This document shows positions 15,101 to 23,300 of a DNA stretch of 64,000 nt, in pieces. Each line of letters opens with the position of its first letter. Position 1 is the stretch's first letter. Both the position numbers and the translations under genes were made by a program. The notes beneath the pieces were generated by a model. It did not search any database. It was not told the DNA's origin and saw only the letters and a list, made by a program, of their open reading frames with translations. Origin of the DNA: Paracoccus pantotrophus (GTDB taxonomy: Bacteria > Pseudomonadota > Alphaproteobacteria > Rhodobacterales > Rhodobacteraceae); contig NZ_CP044425.1 of the NCBI RefSeq assembly GCF_008824185.1, forward strand, positions 62,001 to 126,000, written 5' to 3'.

Positions 15101-16502
15101 GGGCCTGCTCCCTCACCTCGGCCGCCTCGTCGGCCTGCTGCATCTGAAGATCGCGCCACCAGGTGCCCAGGATCAACTCCTTCACCTCGGCCCAGGTGCG
15201 GTCGAATGTCTCGCGGCCGCGGACATAGGTCTCGCGGTTGAACTCGCGGTAATCGGCCTCGTAGATGCCGTTCACCTGTTCGCCGGCCTGGCCGACCATG
15301 GCGGTCAGTTCCTGGCGATAGGTGGTCATGAAATCGCCGAAATAGGCCTGGATGACATTCGCCAGGTCGGTCTGCTGGGCGGCGTCGAAGCGGGTGATGA
15401 TGGCCCGCACCGCGTCCCATTCGAAGCGCATCTCGGGCAGCCCGTCGCGGCGGCGGGCGGCGTTCTCGCCTTCCTCGACGCTGGCGAAGGTCGAATAGAG
15501 CATGTCGAAGAAGCGCCCGGTCGAGTCGAATTCCAGGAACGAGGCGCCCAGCGGGACCAGCAGGATGTCGGCCGCCGCCAGCGCGTTGATGGTCAGGTAG
15601 CCAAGCGCGGGGGGCGTATCGAGGATGATGATGTCATAGCTTTCCAGGATGCCGTCATTGGCCAGCGCATTGCCGAGCGCATCCCAGAGCGGCCAGCCGC
15701 GCAGGCCCATGCGCCAGACCGGCACCTGGAATTCGGCCCAGTAGAGGTTCAGCTGCGCGCCGAGCAGGTCGATATTGGGCCAATGCGTCTTCTGGATCAG
15801 GTCCGTGGCAGAAAGCGTCAGCGCCTCGGTCAGGGTCTCGTCGAAGGGCAGGGGGGTTTGGCCCGCCGCCTCGCGCACCCGGTTCTCGTCCTGAAGCGCC
15901 AGCGCATAGTCCTTGGCCAGAAGCGGGAAGGCCGTGGACCATTCGTCGGCCACCTTGCCGCCCATGATCGAGGTCATGCTGCCCTGGCTGTCCAGGTCGA
16001 TCACCAGCACCTTGTAGCCGTCCAGCGCCGCCGACATGGCCAGATGCGCGGCGGTCGAGGTCTTGCCGACGCCGCCCTTGAAATTGGCCACGGCGATGGT
16101 CTTGGCCGGCAGGCCCTCGGGGCGCCAGGGGCGGTATTCCCGGCCGGCCGCGCCCTCGGTCGCGAAATGGTCGCGCAGGCGCAGCACGTCGTCGAGGCTG
16201 AACCATTTCGAATTGCCCTCGCCCTGGCCCTGCGGCAGGTCGGGGTTCTTGAGCAGCACGCGGCGGAAATGCGCCGGCGCCACCGGGATCAGGTAGCGGC
16301 AGACCTCCCAGGTGGAAAAGCGGCGCAGCCGCTTCCTGCCGTCGGGGGCATAGCCGCGCTCGGCCAGATCCTGGCGGCCCTTGGCGGCGAAGGCGGCGGC
16401 TTTCGCGAATCGGGCCGTGTCGATAGGCTCGGAAAGACGCTGGGCCGCCTTGGCCGGGCTGATGTTGAAATAGGGGGGAAGGGGGTCTTTGCCTGAAGAC
16501 AT
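15093..16502 (-). CDS. parA: ParA/RepA-family partition ATPase
   Basis: 469 residues. The deviant Walker A motif FKGGVGKTS, the DLDSQGSMTS A' motif, and IIILDTPPALGYLTINAL for Walker B identify a type Ia ParA. About 120 residues precede the ATPase core and include a winged-helix-like region (STWEVCRYLI...FSLDDVLRLRD), as in autorepressing ParA proteins of P1 and repABC plasmids. The start is placed at 16502, with AGAGGT six bases upstream; the longer frame to 16571 has no ribosome site. The divergent partner is the replication initiator, so 16503-17018 is shared control and origin DNA. Confidence 0.9.
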   Translation of the reverse strand: MSSGKDPLPPYFNISPAKAAQRLSEPIDTARFAKAAAFAAKGRQDLAERGYAPDGRKRLRRFSTWEVCRYLIPVAPAHFRRVLLKNPDLPQGQGEGNSKWFSLDDVLRLRDHFATEGAAGREYRPWRPEGLPAKTIAVANFKGGVGKTSTAAHLAMSAALDGYKVLVIDLDSQGSMTSIMGGKVADEWSTAFPLLAKDYALALQDENRVREAAGQTPLPFDETLTEALTLSATDLIQKTHWPNIDLLGAQLNLYWAEFQVPVWRMGLRGWPLWDALGNALANDGILESYDIIILDTPPALGYLTINALAAADILLVPLGASFLEFDSTGRFFDMLYSTFASVEEGENAARRRDGLPEMRFEWDAVRAIITRFDAAQQTDLANVIQAYFGDFMTTYRQELTAMVGQAGEQVNGIYEADYREFNRETYVRGRETFDRTWAEVKELILGTWWRDLQMQQADEAAEVREQAHG

Positions 16503-16588
16503 GCCGCTACCTCTGCGATGTGCTGCTTCGTTGGATATTTTGGCGAAACTATTACACATCCCCGGCCGCAAGTGAATCGTTCTGCGAG

Positions 16589-16603
16589 GTTTCGCAGCGA
16601 AAT
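16589..16603. promoter_or_regulatory. parS-like palindrome, copy 3 (upstream of parA)
   Basis: GTTTCGCAGCGAAAT matches the other two copies except for the central base and the last base. It lies 87 bases upstream of parA, between the parA start and the AT-rich origin segment, where it could serve both partition and parAB autoregulation. Confidence 0.55.
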
Positions 16604-16710
16604 TCCCCCGGAATCAGGAAAAGCAGCAGCGTAAAGTTTGGATTCCTTTCAGGTCTTTAGAATCTTTACGGGTCAAGAATCCGCGTTTTTTCATAGGGAT
16701 AAGGACGATA

Positions 16711-16793
16711 AGGCACCCGTTTACAGGTCCAAAGGCACCTGTTTGCGGGACCAGGGGCACCCGAATCCGGGAGGTGGGGCACCGATTCGCGGG
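16711..16793 (+). repeat. Iteron array: four 17-bp repeats at exact 22-bp spacing
   Basis: Copies start at 16711, 16733, 16755 and 16777. The units are AGGCACCCGTTTACAGG, AGGCACCTGTTTGCGGG, GGGCACCCGAATCCGGG and GGGCACCGATTCGCGGG. The 22-bp period puts all copies on one face of the helix, as needed for cooperative binding of a Rep initiator. A degenerate fifth copy, GGGTTTCCACATGCGGG, begins at 16799, again in phase. Confidence 0.85.
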
Positions 16794-16872
16794 AAACCGG
16801 GTTTCCACATGCGGGATCGGCCGGAAGGCGCGGTTTTCTGCCTGTTTCGGCCCCAAGACCCGACTCCTGCGC

Positions 16873-16926
16873 CCTGTAAACGGGTGCCTTTCGCGGCCGG
16901 AAGCAGCAAAGGCACCCGTCTTCGGG
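16873..16926. repeat. Inverted and direct iteron copies near rep (possible operator)
   Basis: CCTGTAAACGGGTGCCT at 16873-16889 is the exact reverse complement of the first iteron, 160 bases away. AGGCACCCGTCTTCGGG at 16910-16926 is a direct copy. In iteron plasmids an inverted pair next to rep is commonly the operator at which Rep dimers repress their own gene; the location about 100 bases before the rep start suits that role. Confidence 0.7.
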
Positions 16927-17018
16927 ATGGCGTTTCGCGGATCATGGGAACCCGGATGACTGTTGTGGCGAGGTACCTGATCGGGCATAATCCGCATAAC
17001 GACAAGAAGGGCAGGGCG

Positions 17019-18203
17019 ATGGGGGATATTCCTCGCGACCAGCTTTCGGGCGCGCTGCGCCGGGGGGCGGTCAAGAAGCATGTGGCGGCGATCCATGTCT
17101 CGGGCAAGCTGACGCTATTGCAGCGCAAGCTGTCCAACGTCCTGCTGCTCAATGCCTATGACACGCTGATCAGCCGCGCGCGCCACCAGATCGACGCGCG
17201 CACGCTGTGCCTGATGATCGGCTATAACAGCAACGACATGGAGACGCTGAAGCAATCCCTGCGCGGCCTGGCCGAGACGGTGGCCGAATGGGACATGCTG
17301 GACGAAAAGGGCCAGCAGGAATGGGGCGTGTCGAGCCTGCTGAGCTATGCCAAGCTGAAGGGCGGGATCTGCGAATATGCCTATTCCCCGGCGCTGGCGG
17401 AAAAGCTGCACGACCCCAAGGTCTTTGCGCTGATCAACCTGAACATCCAGCGCCGCTTCACCAGCGGCCATGCGCTGGCGCTTTACGAGAATTGCTATCG
17501 TTTCGTCAGGACCGGCTCGACCGGCTGGTGGCCCTTGGACCTGTTCCGGCGGCTGATGGGGGTCGAGGGCTCGGCCTATTACGAGACCTTCAAGCACCTG
17601 AACGCCAAGGTCATCAAGCCCGCCGTGGACGAGGTGAACCGCACCAGCAACATCCTGGTCACGCCCGAGACGAGGAAGCAGGGCAGGGTGGTGACGGAAA
17701 TCCGCTTTCGCATCAAGGAGAACCCGCAGCTGGCGATCCTGGACATGGACGACGGCGAGGGGATGCGGCACGGCGCCGTCTATGCCCGGCTGCGCGGCCT
17801 GGGGGTCAGCGACCGGCTGGCGCGGCAATGGCTGACCGCGCATGGCGAGGAGCAGGTGCTGGAAAAGCTGGATTATGTCGAGACGCGCAAGAACGTGAAA
17901 AGCAAGCTGGGCTACCTGACCGCGGCGCTGGAGGGGAATTTCGGCGCGACGGCCGAGCGGGCAGGGGAGGCGGCCCCCAATCCGCGGGCCGAGCGGCTGC
18001 GCCGCATCCTGGACGCGGTCAAGGCCCGCACCCCCACCCAGCGCGATGCCGACAAGCGGTTGTTCCTGGCGCAGCTGTCCGATGCCCGCATGCGCGAGGA
18101 TTTCGAGAAGCACGGCTGGATGTCGCCGCTGAACGCCATCCGCATCGCCGCCTTCTGGGAAGAGATGTCCCCCGGATTGCTGGAGGGGCTGGACGAGGTC
18201 TGA
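17019..18203 (+). CDS. rep: Replication initiation protein, Rep_3 type
   Basis: 394 residues. The paired winged-helix pattern of Rep_3 initiators is visible: TLLQRKLSNVLLLNAYD, then LALYENCYRF with WWPLDLFRRLMGVEGS, YYETFKHLNAKVIKPAVDEVNRTSNI, and GRVVTEIRFRIKE. About 120 extra residues follow, ending in an acidic tail. It would bind the iterons just upstream. The ATG at 17019 has AAGGGCAGGGCG upstream; an earlier in-frame ATG at 16956 is possible but would overlap the operator region. The gene is divergent from parAB. Confidence 0.85.
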   Translation: MGDIPRDQLSGALRRGAVKKHVAAIHVSGKLTLLQRKLSNVLLLNAYDTLISRARHQIDARTLCLMIGYNSNDMETLKQSLRGLAETVAEWDMLDEKGQQEWGVSSLLSYAKLKGGICEYAYSPALAEKLHDPKVFALINLNIQRRFTSGHALALYENCYRFVRTGSTGWWPLDLFRRLMGVEGSAYYETFKHLNAKVIKPAVDEVNRTSNILVTPETRKQGRVVTEIRFRIKENPQLAILDMDDGEGMRHGAVYARLRGLGVSDRLARQWLTAHGEEQVLEKLDYVETRKNVKSKLGYLTAALEGNFGATAERAGEAAPNPRAERLRRILDAVKARTPTQRDADKRLFLAQLSDARMREDFEKHGWMSPLNAIRIAAFWEEMSPGLLEGLDEV

Positions 18204-18212
18204 GGGCCGCGC

Positions 18213-18572
18213 CTAGCCCGGCAGGGCCTTGTCGCGGTCCTGCGGCTGGCCGTCCTCTGCCGCGTGTTTCAGCCCGGCCAGCATGGCGGCGGCATGGGCG
18301 GCATAGGGGCCGATCCAGCGGTCCTGCAGGGCCTGGATCGGCAGCGCGTCCAGGTGGTTCCACCTTTCGCGGCCGCGGCGCTCGACCACGACCAGCCCGG
18401 CCGCCTCCAGCACCCGCAGGTGCTGCATGACCGTGCAGCGGTCCAGCTGCGACATCGCCTCGCACAGCCCGCCGGTGGTCTGCGGCCCCGCCTTGAGCCG
18501 GTCGAGCAATTGCCGCCGCACCCGGTGCCCCAGCGCCTTGAACAGCGCGTCGTCCTGATCTTCTGTTGACAT
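18213..18572 (-). CDS. ArsR-family transcriptional regulator
   Basis: 119 residues, a winged-helix repressor (FKALGHRVRRQLLDRLKAG, then the recognition part TGGLCEAMSQLDRCTVMQHLRVLEAAGLV and wing VVERRGRERWNHL). It is divergent from an SRPBCC-domain gene, a very common ArsR/AHSA1 pairing in which the regulator controls both genes. It has no obvious metal-binding cysteine set beyond C37 and C46, so the signal is unlikely to be a metal. A dyad overlaps its own start codon. Confidence 0.88.
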   Translation of the reverse strand: MSTEDQDDALFKALGHRVRRQLLDRLKAGPQTTGGLCEAMSQLDRCTVMQHLRVLEAAGLVVVERRGRERWNHLDALPIQALQDRWIGPYAAHAAAMLAGLKHAAEDGQPQDRDKALPG

Positions 18573-18590
18573 GTTATAATTCTATAACAT
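18571..18590. promoter_or_regulatory. Probable ArsR operator
   Basis: ATGTTATA and TATAACAT are perfect inverted arms separated by ATTC. The dyad overlaps the ArsR-family start codon and lies 46 bases before the SRPBCC gene, ideally placed to repress both. It is the most AT-rich spot in the neighbourhood. Confidence 0.65.
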
Positions 18591-18635
18591 TATGGGATGC
18601 AGGACAAGGGCGGACAGAACCAGGAGGATCGTCGC

Positions 18636-19082
18636 ATGGAACTGAAATTCACCGTCAGCGGCCGGATCGCGAAGCCGGTCGGCGAGGTGTTCGAGGCCGT
18701 GGTGAACCCCGACAGCCTGTCGCAGTTCTTCACCACCGGCGGGGCGAGGGGGCGGCTGGCCACCGGGGCCGAGGTGAGCTGGGATTTCCACGATTTCCCC
18801 GGCGCCTTTCCGGTGCTGGTGCAGGAGGTGGTGCCCAACGAGCGCATCGTCCTGCAATGGGAGGCCGAGGGCGAGCCGCGCATCTGGACCACCGTGACCA
18901 TGACCTTTCACCCGCTGGAGGACGGGCGCACGCTGGTGCGGATCAGCGAATACGGCTGGCCCGAGACCGAGGCCGGGCTAAGGGGCTGCCTGGGCAATTG
19001 CGAGGGCTGGACCGGGATGCTTTGCGCGATGAAGGCATGGCTGGAACACGGCATCAAGCTGCGCGAGGGCTTCTACAAATAG
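18636..19082 (+). CDS. SRPBCC (AHSA1-like) domain protein
   Basis: 148 residues with the START-like helix-grip fold of the AHSA1/CalC group: KPVGEVFEAVVNPDSLSQFFTT near the N-terminus, GAEVSWDFHDFPGAFPVLVQEVVPNERIVLQWE in the middle, and NCEGWTGMLCAMKAWLEHG at the end. These proteins bind hydrophobic ligands; the physiological ligand is unknown. AGGAGG lies eight bases before the ATG at 18636. It is divergent from its likely ArsR repressor. Confidence 0.85.
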   Translation: MELKFTVSGRIAKPVGEVFEAVVNPDSLSQFFTTGGARGRLATGAEVSWDFHDFPGAFPVLVQEVVPNERIVLQWEAEGEPRIWTTVTMTFHPLEDGRTLVRISEYGWPETEAGLRGCLGNCEGWTGMLCAMKAWLEHGIKLREGFYK

Positions 19083-19120
19083 GCCGGGCGGCTTGGCGCG
19101 GGCCGTTCCGGCGCCGGCGC

Positions 19121-20974
19121 CTAGCCTTGCCGGCGGTCCATCAGGCCGGCGCGGTGCAGCCTGCGGTAGAAGGTCGAGCGGTCGATCCCGGCCAGCCGCG
19201 CCGCCGCCGAGACATTGCCGCGGCACCGTTCCAGGAATGCCAGCAGTTCGGGCCCGGATTGCGGGTCGGGCTGCGCCGCGGGGCCGGCGATATGGCAGGG
19301 CAGGTCGCCCGGCTCGACCGGCCGGCCTTCGCAAAGCGCCGCGCATAATTCGCAGACATTGATGATCTCGCGCACATTGCCCGGCCAGTCATGGGCCAGC
19401 AGCCGCTGCCGGGCGGCTTGCGTGAAGCCGACCCTTTCCTCGGTGGCGGCGGCGATGCGGTCGATCAGCCATTCCAGGTCGCGGCGCGCGCGCACCGGGG
19501 GCACGTCCAGCACCAGCCCGTTCAGGCGATAGAACAGATCCTGGCGGAAGCTGCCCTCGGCCACCTGCGCGGCCAGGTCGCGATGCGAGGCCGAGATGAC
19601 GCGGATGTCCACCGGCTCGACGCGGGTTCCGCCGACCGGCAGCACCTCGTGCTCGGCCAGAACGCGCAGCAGCCGGGCCTGCAGGGGCAGGGGCATGTCG
19701 CCGATCTCGTCCAGGAAAAGCGTGCCGCCATGCGCCTCGCGGATCAGGCCCTTCTTGCCGCGGGCATGGGCGCCGGTGAAGGCGTTCGGGACATAGCCGA
19801 ACAGCTCGGATTCGATCAGCGCCTCGGGCAGGGCGGCGCAGTTGATGGCCACGAAGGGGCCGCGGCGGCGCGAGGACTGGTGCATCGCGCGGGCGATGAA
19901 CTCCTTGCCGGTCCCGGTTTCGCCGCGCAGGATCACGCTGATCTTGCGGTCCACCACCTTGGCGGCGCGCTCGGCCAGGTGCTGCATGGCGGGATCGCCG
20001 CCGTGGATGGCGCGCAGGGGGGCGGGCAGGGCCGTGGCGGCGGTACTGCGCGGCGGGGCGGCGGGCGGCACGGCGCGGGCAAAGAGGATGCCGCCCGACT
20101 GCATCTCCAGCACCCCCTCGACCGGGGCCTGGGCCGCCGACAGCACCGGCAGATCCTCGAAGTCGTGGGCAAAGACATCGCTGAAGGGGCGGCCGATCAG
20201 ATCGCCCCTTACCAGCTCATGCGCGTTATGCGTCATGCCGGTGATGCGGCCGTCCGCCCCGACCGCCACCGCCGCCATCGGGTCCACGTCCAGAAATTCG
20301 GGCGAGGGATGCAGGCGCAGGATCCAGTCCGAGCGATGATTGCAGGCCAGGTTGGCCATCTCGATGCGGCGGGCGCAGGATTTCATCACCTCCAGCGTCA
20401 GCGCCTGGCTGATCTTGTCCTGCGGCGCTTGCAGATGCGACAGGTCCAGCACGCCCAGCAGGTTGCCGCGGCTGTCGTGGATCGGTACCGCCGTGCAGGA
20501 CAACGGCGTCAGCGTCACGTCGAAATGATCGCTGCGATGCACGGTGATCGCCTGGCCCGAGGCCAGGCAGGCGCCGACCCCGTTGGTGCCGACATCGCGC
20601 TCGTGCCATTCCGAGCCGGTGATCAGCCCGGCATGGCGCAATTCGCGATCCAGCTGCGCATCGCCGATGGCGTCCACGGTCACGCCCCGCGCATTGGCCA
20701 GCAGCAGCACATAGCCCATCGAATTGACCCGGCGATAGAGATCCTCCATCCCGTGCCGGGCCATGCGCAGCAATTCCTCGGATTCCTGGCGGTGCTGGCG
20801 CAGCTCGCCCTGGGTGACGATGCGCGGCCCCAGGTGCCGGGTCGGGTCGAGCCGGTGTTCGTTCACGCAGCGCCGCCAGGACGCCAGAACATCCGGGTCG
20901 CGGCGCGAGGATTGCCCTTCGGCCGCGCGAAAGATTTCAAGGACATGCGTCCCCGTGTCCTGCATTCCTCCCAT
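19121..20974 (-). CDS. acoR: Sigma-54-dependent activator AcoR of acetoin catabolism
   Basis: 617 residues with the order expected of AcoR: an N-terminal region (RDPDVLASWRRC), a GAF-type sensor (residues 80-210), a PAS-like stretch, the AAA+ domain (Walker A GETGTGKE, Walker B GGTLFLDEIGD, arginine-finger region), and a C-terminal Fis-type helix-turn-helix (GNVSAAARLAGIDRSTFYRRL). It activates RNA polymerase with sigma-54. The loop that contacts sigma-54 reads NAFTGA rather than the usual GAFTGA. It lies 79 bases downstream of bdhA on the same strand. The start at 20974 follows GGGAGGAG. Confidence 0.9.
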   Translation of the reverse strand: MGGMQDTGTHVLEIFRAAEGQSSRRDPDVLASWRRCVNEHRLDPTRHLGPRIVTQGELRQHRQESEELLRMARHGMEDLYRRVNSMGYVLLLANARGVTVDAIGDAQLDRELRHAGLITGSEWHERDVGTNGVGACLASGQAITVHRSDHFDVTLTPLSCTAVPIHDSRGNLLGVLDLSHLQAPQDKISQALTLEVMKSCARRIEMANLACNHRSDWILRLHPSPEFLDVDPMAAVAVGADGRITGMTHNAHELVRGDLIGRPFSDVFAHDFEDLPVLSAAQAPVEGVLEMQSGGILFARAVPPAAPPRSTAATALPAPLRAIHGGDPAMQHLAERAAKVVDRKISVILRGETGTGKEFIARAMHQSSRRRGPFVAINCAALPEALIESELFGYVPNAFTGAHARGKKGLIREAHGGTLFLDEIGDMPLPLQARLLRVLAEHEVLPVGGTRVEPVDIRVISASHRDLAAQVAEGSFRQDLFYRLNGLVLDVPPVRARRDLEWLIDRIAAATEERVGFTQAARQRLLAHDWPGNVREIINVCELCAALCEGRPVEPGDLPCHIAGPAAQPDPQSGPELLAFLERCRGNVSAAARLAGIDRSTFYRRLHRAGLMDRRQG

Positions 20975-21053
20975 CGGCTCCTCCCAAAGCCCGGCGCGAC
21001 GATAGCACGGCTTGGCCGCGCCGGGGTGGAAAACTTTGCCGCGGCGGCGGGAC

Positions 21054-22127
21054 TCAGCGGGACAGGTCGATCAGGATCTTGAGCTGGGTGCCGGCGGGGT
21101 CCAGCAGCGCCTCGAACCCCTCGGCCACGGCCTGGTCCAGCGCGATGCGCCTGGTCACAACCCGGCTGGCCGGAATGGCGCCCGAGGCGATCAGCTCGAT
21201 GGTGCGCGGCCAGCCATGGGTCGGATAGCACCACGAGCCGCGGATCTCGGCATCCTTGAAGGTCAGCTGGAAGAAATCCACGCTGCCCTTGCCCGGATGC
21301 AGCCCGGTCTGCACGATCACCCCCTGCTTGCGCAGCGCGTCGAGGCAGGATTGCAGCGCCCGTTCGTTGCCGACGCATTCCAGCGCCACGTCGCAGCCGA
21401 GGCCGCCTTCGGTGCCGGCGCGCACCCGCTCGCCCACATCCTCGCGCGCCGGGTTGATGGCGACGACACCCGGCACCACCTCGGCGGCGAGCGCCAGCCG
21501 CGTGTCGTTCACGTCCGAGACGAACAGCCGCGTCGCGCCGAAGGCCCGCGCGGTCAGCAGCGCCAGGATGCCGATGGGGCCGGCGCCCGTGACCAGCACC
21601 GAGTTCCCCGCCGTGATCCGGCCGCGGTCGCAGGCATAGACGCAGACGGCGGTCGGCTCGACCAGCGCGGCCTCTTCGTCGGTCATGCCGTCGGGGATCT
21701 TCTCGACATTGTAGTCGTTGAGCAGCGCCATCTCGGCCATGCCGCCCGAGACCCAGGACAGCCCGACCAGCGCCAGGCTGCCCGAGAGGTTGTGCCAGCC
21801 CCGGTCGGCGAAATATTCGCCGCCGCGCGGCATGATCAGCGGCTGCACCGCCACCCGGTCGCCGGGCGCGACCTTGGTCACGCCCTCGCCCACCGCCACG
21901 ACCTCGCCGCCGAATTCATGGCCCAGCACCTGCGGGCCATGGGCGCCGGAATAGGGATGCGGCTGGGTGGGGATGAAGATCGGGCCCGAGGCATATTCGT
22001 GCAGGTCGGTGCCGCAGATGCCGACGAAGCGGTTTCGGATCAGCACCTGGCCGGGGCCGGGCCGGGGCGGTTCGGGGATGTCCTCGATCCGCAGATCCCT
22101 GGCGGCGTGGAAACGCAATGCTTTCAT
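21054..22127 (-). CDS. bdhA: 2,3-butanediol dehydrogenase, zinc-containing (BdhA-like)
   Basis: 357 residues of the medium-chain zinc alcohol dehydrogenase family. The catalytic zinc ligands are in FVGICGTDLHEY and the GHE motif VLGHEFGGEV, and the nucleotide fold has VTGAGPIGILALL. The long SGPIFIPTQPHPYSGAHGPQ segment is typical of (R,R)-butanediol dehydrogenases. The structural-zinc cysteine cluster is replaced by a shorter loop (MPRGGEYFADRGWHN), as in many members of this subgroup. Its position in the acetoin operon supports interconversion of butanediol and acetoin. Confidence 0.85.
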   Translation of the reverse strand: MKALRFHAARDLRIEDIPEPPRPGPGQVLIRNRFVGICGTDLHEYASGPIFIPTQPHPYSGAHGPQVLGHEFGGEVVAVGEGVTKVAPGDRVAVQPLIMPRGGEYFADRGWHNLSGSLALVGLSWVSGGMAEMALLNDYNVEKIPDGMTDEEAALVEPTAVCVYACDRGRITAGNSVLVTGAGPIGILALLTARAFGATRLFVSDVNDTRLALAAEVVPGVVAINPAREDVGERVRAGTEGGLGCDVALECVGNERALQSCLDALRKQGVIVQTGLHPGKGSVDFFQLTFKDAEIRGSWCYPTHGWPRTIELIASGAIPASRVVTRRIALDQAVAEGFEALLDPAGTQLKILIDLSR

Positions 22128-22136
22128 GGGGATGCC

Positions 22137-22466
22137 TCACAATTCGTCATAGGCGGCCAGCGCCTTGGCGGCATAGACCGTGCCCGGCCCGCCGGACATC
22201 TCGATGGCGATGGCAAGAACCTCGACGAACTCGTCGCGGCTGGCGCCATGGGCCTTGGCCTCGGCGGTGTGGAAGATGATGCAATCCTCGCAGCCGCGCC
22301 CGATGGCGACGGCGATGGCGATCATTTCCTTCATGGCGGGGCTGACCTTGCCCTCGCGGTTGGCGGCGAGCATCAGCCCGCGAAAGGCCGACATGGTCTT
22401 GCCGTCGGCCTTGTAAAGCGCGGCGGCGCGCGCGTTCATCTCGGCCAGTTTCTGTTTCGCGCTCAT
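22137..22466 (-). CDS. Carboxymuconolactone decarboxylase/AhpD-like protein
   Basis: 109 residues. The CxxC-H motif GRGCEDCIIFHTAEAKAHG and the surrounding helices identify the AhpD/CMD fold, in which the paired cysteines reduce peroxidases or act as redox centres. It starts within the last four bases of the preceding SDR gene (ATGA overlap) and ends nine bases before bdhA, so it is firmly part of the acetoin operon. Its role there is unknown; protection of the thiamine/lipoyl enzymes is a guess. Confidence 0.85.
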   Translation of the reverse strand: MSAKQKLAEMNARAAALYKADGKTMSAFRGLMLAANREGKVSPAMKEMIAIAVAIGRGCEDCIIFHTAEAKAHGASRDEFVEVLAIAIEMSGGPGTVYAAKALAAYDEL

Positions 22467-23251
22467 AGCAGCACCATGCCGCCGTCGACGACCAGGCTTT
22501 GCCCGGTCATGTAGTCCGACCCGGCCGAGGCGAGGAAGATCGAGACGCCGGCCAGATCCTCGGGGCGCGAGGGGCGGCCCAGCAGGATGTCGGCGGAAAA
22601 GCCCTCGAAAGCCTCGTTGTCGCGGCTGGTCAGCCCCTCGTCCTTGAAGCCCTTGTCGATCAGCTTCCACATGTCGGTGGCGACCACGCCGGGGCAGATG
22701 GCGTTGACGCAGATGCCGTGCTTGCCGAAGGCGCGGGCCGCGGCCTGGGTCAGCGCCACCACGGCGAACTTGCTGGCCGAGTAATGCGCCAAGGGCTCGT
22801 AGCCCTGCTTGCCGGCGATCGAGGCGGTGTTGACGATCTTGCCGCCGCCGCCCTGGGCGATGAACTGCCGTGCCGCCTCCTGGATGCCGATCAGCACGCC
22901 CATGGCGTTCACGTCCATGACGCGGTGCCAGTCGTCCTCGGTGATGTCGTTGAACGGCTTGACCTGGGCGATGCCGGCATTGTTGAACATGGCATCCAGC
23001 CGGCCATGTTCGGCGACGGTGCGGGCGATCAGCGCGCGCGTGCTGGCGCGGTCGGTCACATCGACGGCAAGGCCGATGGCCTGCCCGCCCGCCTCGCGGA
23101 TCTCGGCGGCGGTGGTTTCGGCGGTATCGGCGGCGATGTCGGCGATCACCACCCGGGCGCCGGCCTGCGCCAGCCCCTCGGCGATGGAGCGGCCGATGCC
23201 GCGGCCGGCGCCGGTGACGATGACCACGCGGCCTTCGACGGAATTGCTCAT
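22463..23251 (-). CDS. Short-chain dehydrogenase, acetoin/diacetyl reductase type
   Basis: 262 residues. The NAD motif VTGAGRGIGRSIAEGL, the NNAG segment (FNNAGIA), the catalytic YSASK (AHYSASKFAVVAL) with upstream serine in VNTASIAGK, and the family ending GQSLVVDGGMVL are all present. The sequence resembles meso-2,3-butanediol dehydrogenase/acetoin reductase (BudC), but sorbitol and related SDRs are similar. Location between acoC and bdhA supports a role in acetoin/butanediol metabolism. Confidence 0.82.
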   Translation of the reverse strand: MSNSVEGRVVIVTGAGRGIGRSIAEGLAQAGARVVIADIAADTAETTAAEIREAGGQAIGLAVDVTDRASTRALIARTVAEHGRLDAMFNNAGIAQVKPFNDITEDDWHRVMDVNAMGVLIGIQEAARQFIAQGGGGKIVNTASIAGKQGYEPLAHYSASKFAVVALTQAAARAFGKHGICVNAICPGVVATDMWKLIDKGFKDEGLTSRDNEAFEGFSADILLGRPSRPEDLAGVSIFLASAGSDYMTGQSLVVDGGMVLL

Positions 23252-23300
23252 CTCTCTCCTCCCATTGCAAGGGGCCGCCCCCGAGGGGACGGCCGGCGGA

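Larger units (their letters stand above)
16640..16930. other. Putative vegetative origin of replication (oriV)
   Basis: The region lies directly upstream of a Rep_3-type initiator and contains an AT-richer stretch (16640-16705, with TTTAGAATCTTTACGG and GTTTTTTCATAGGG) suitable as a DNA-unwinding element, then four regularly spaced iterons, then an inverted and a further direct iteron copy close to the rep gene. This arrangement is standard for iteron-controlled plasmid origins. No coding frame in this stretch resembles a protein. Confidence 0.75.
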
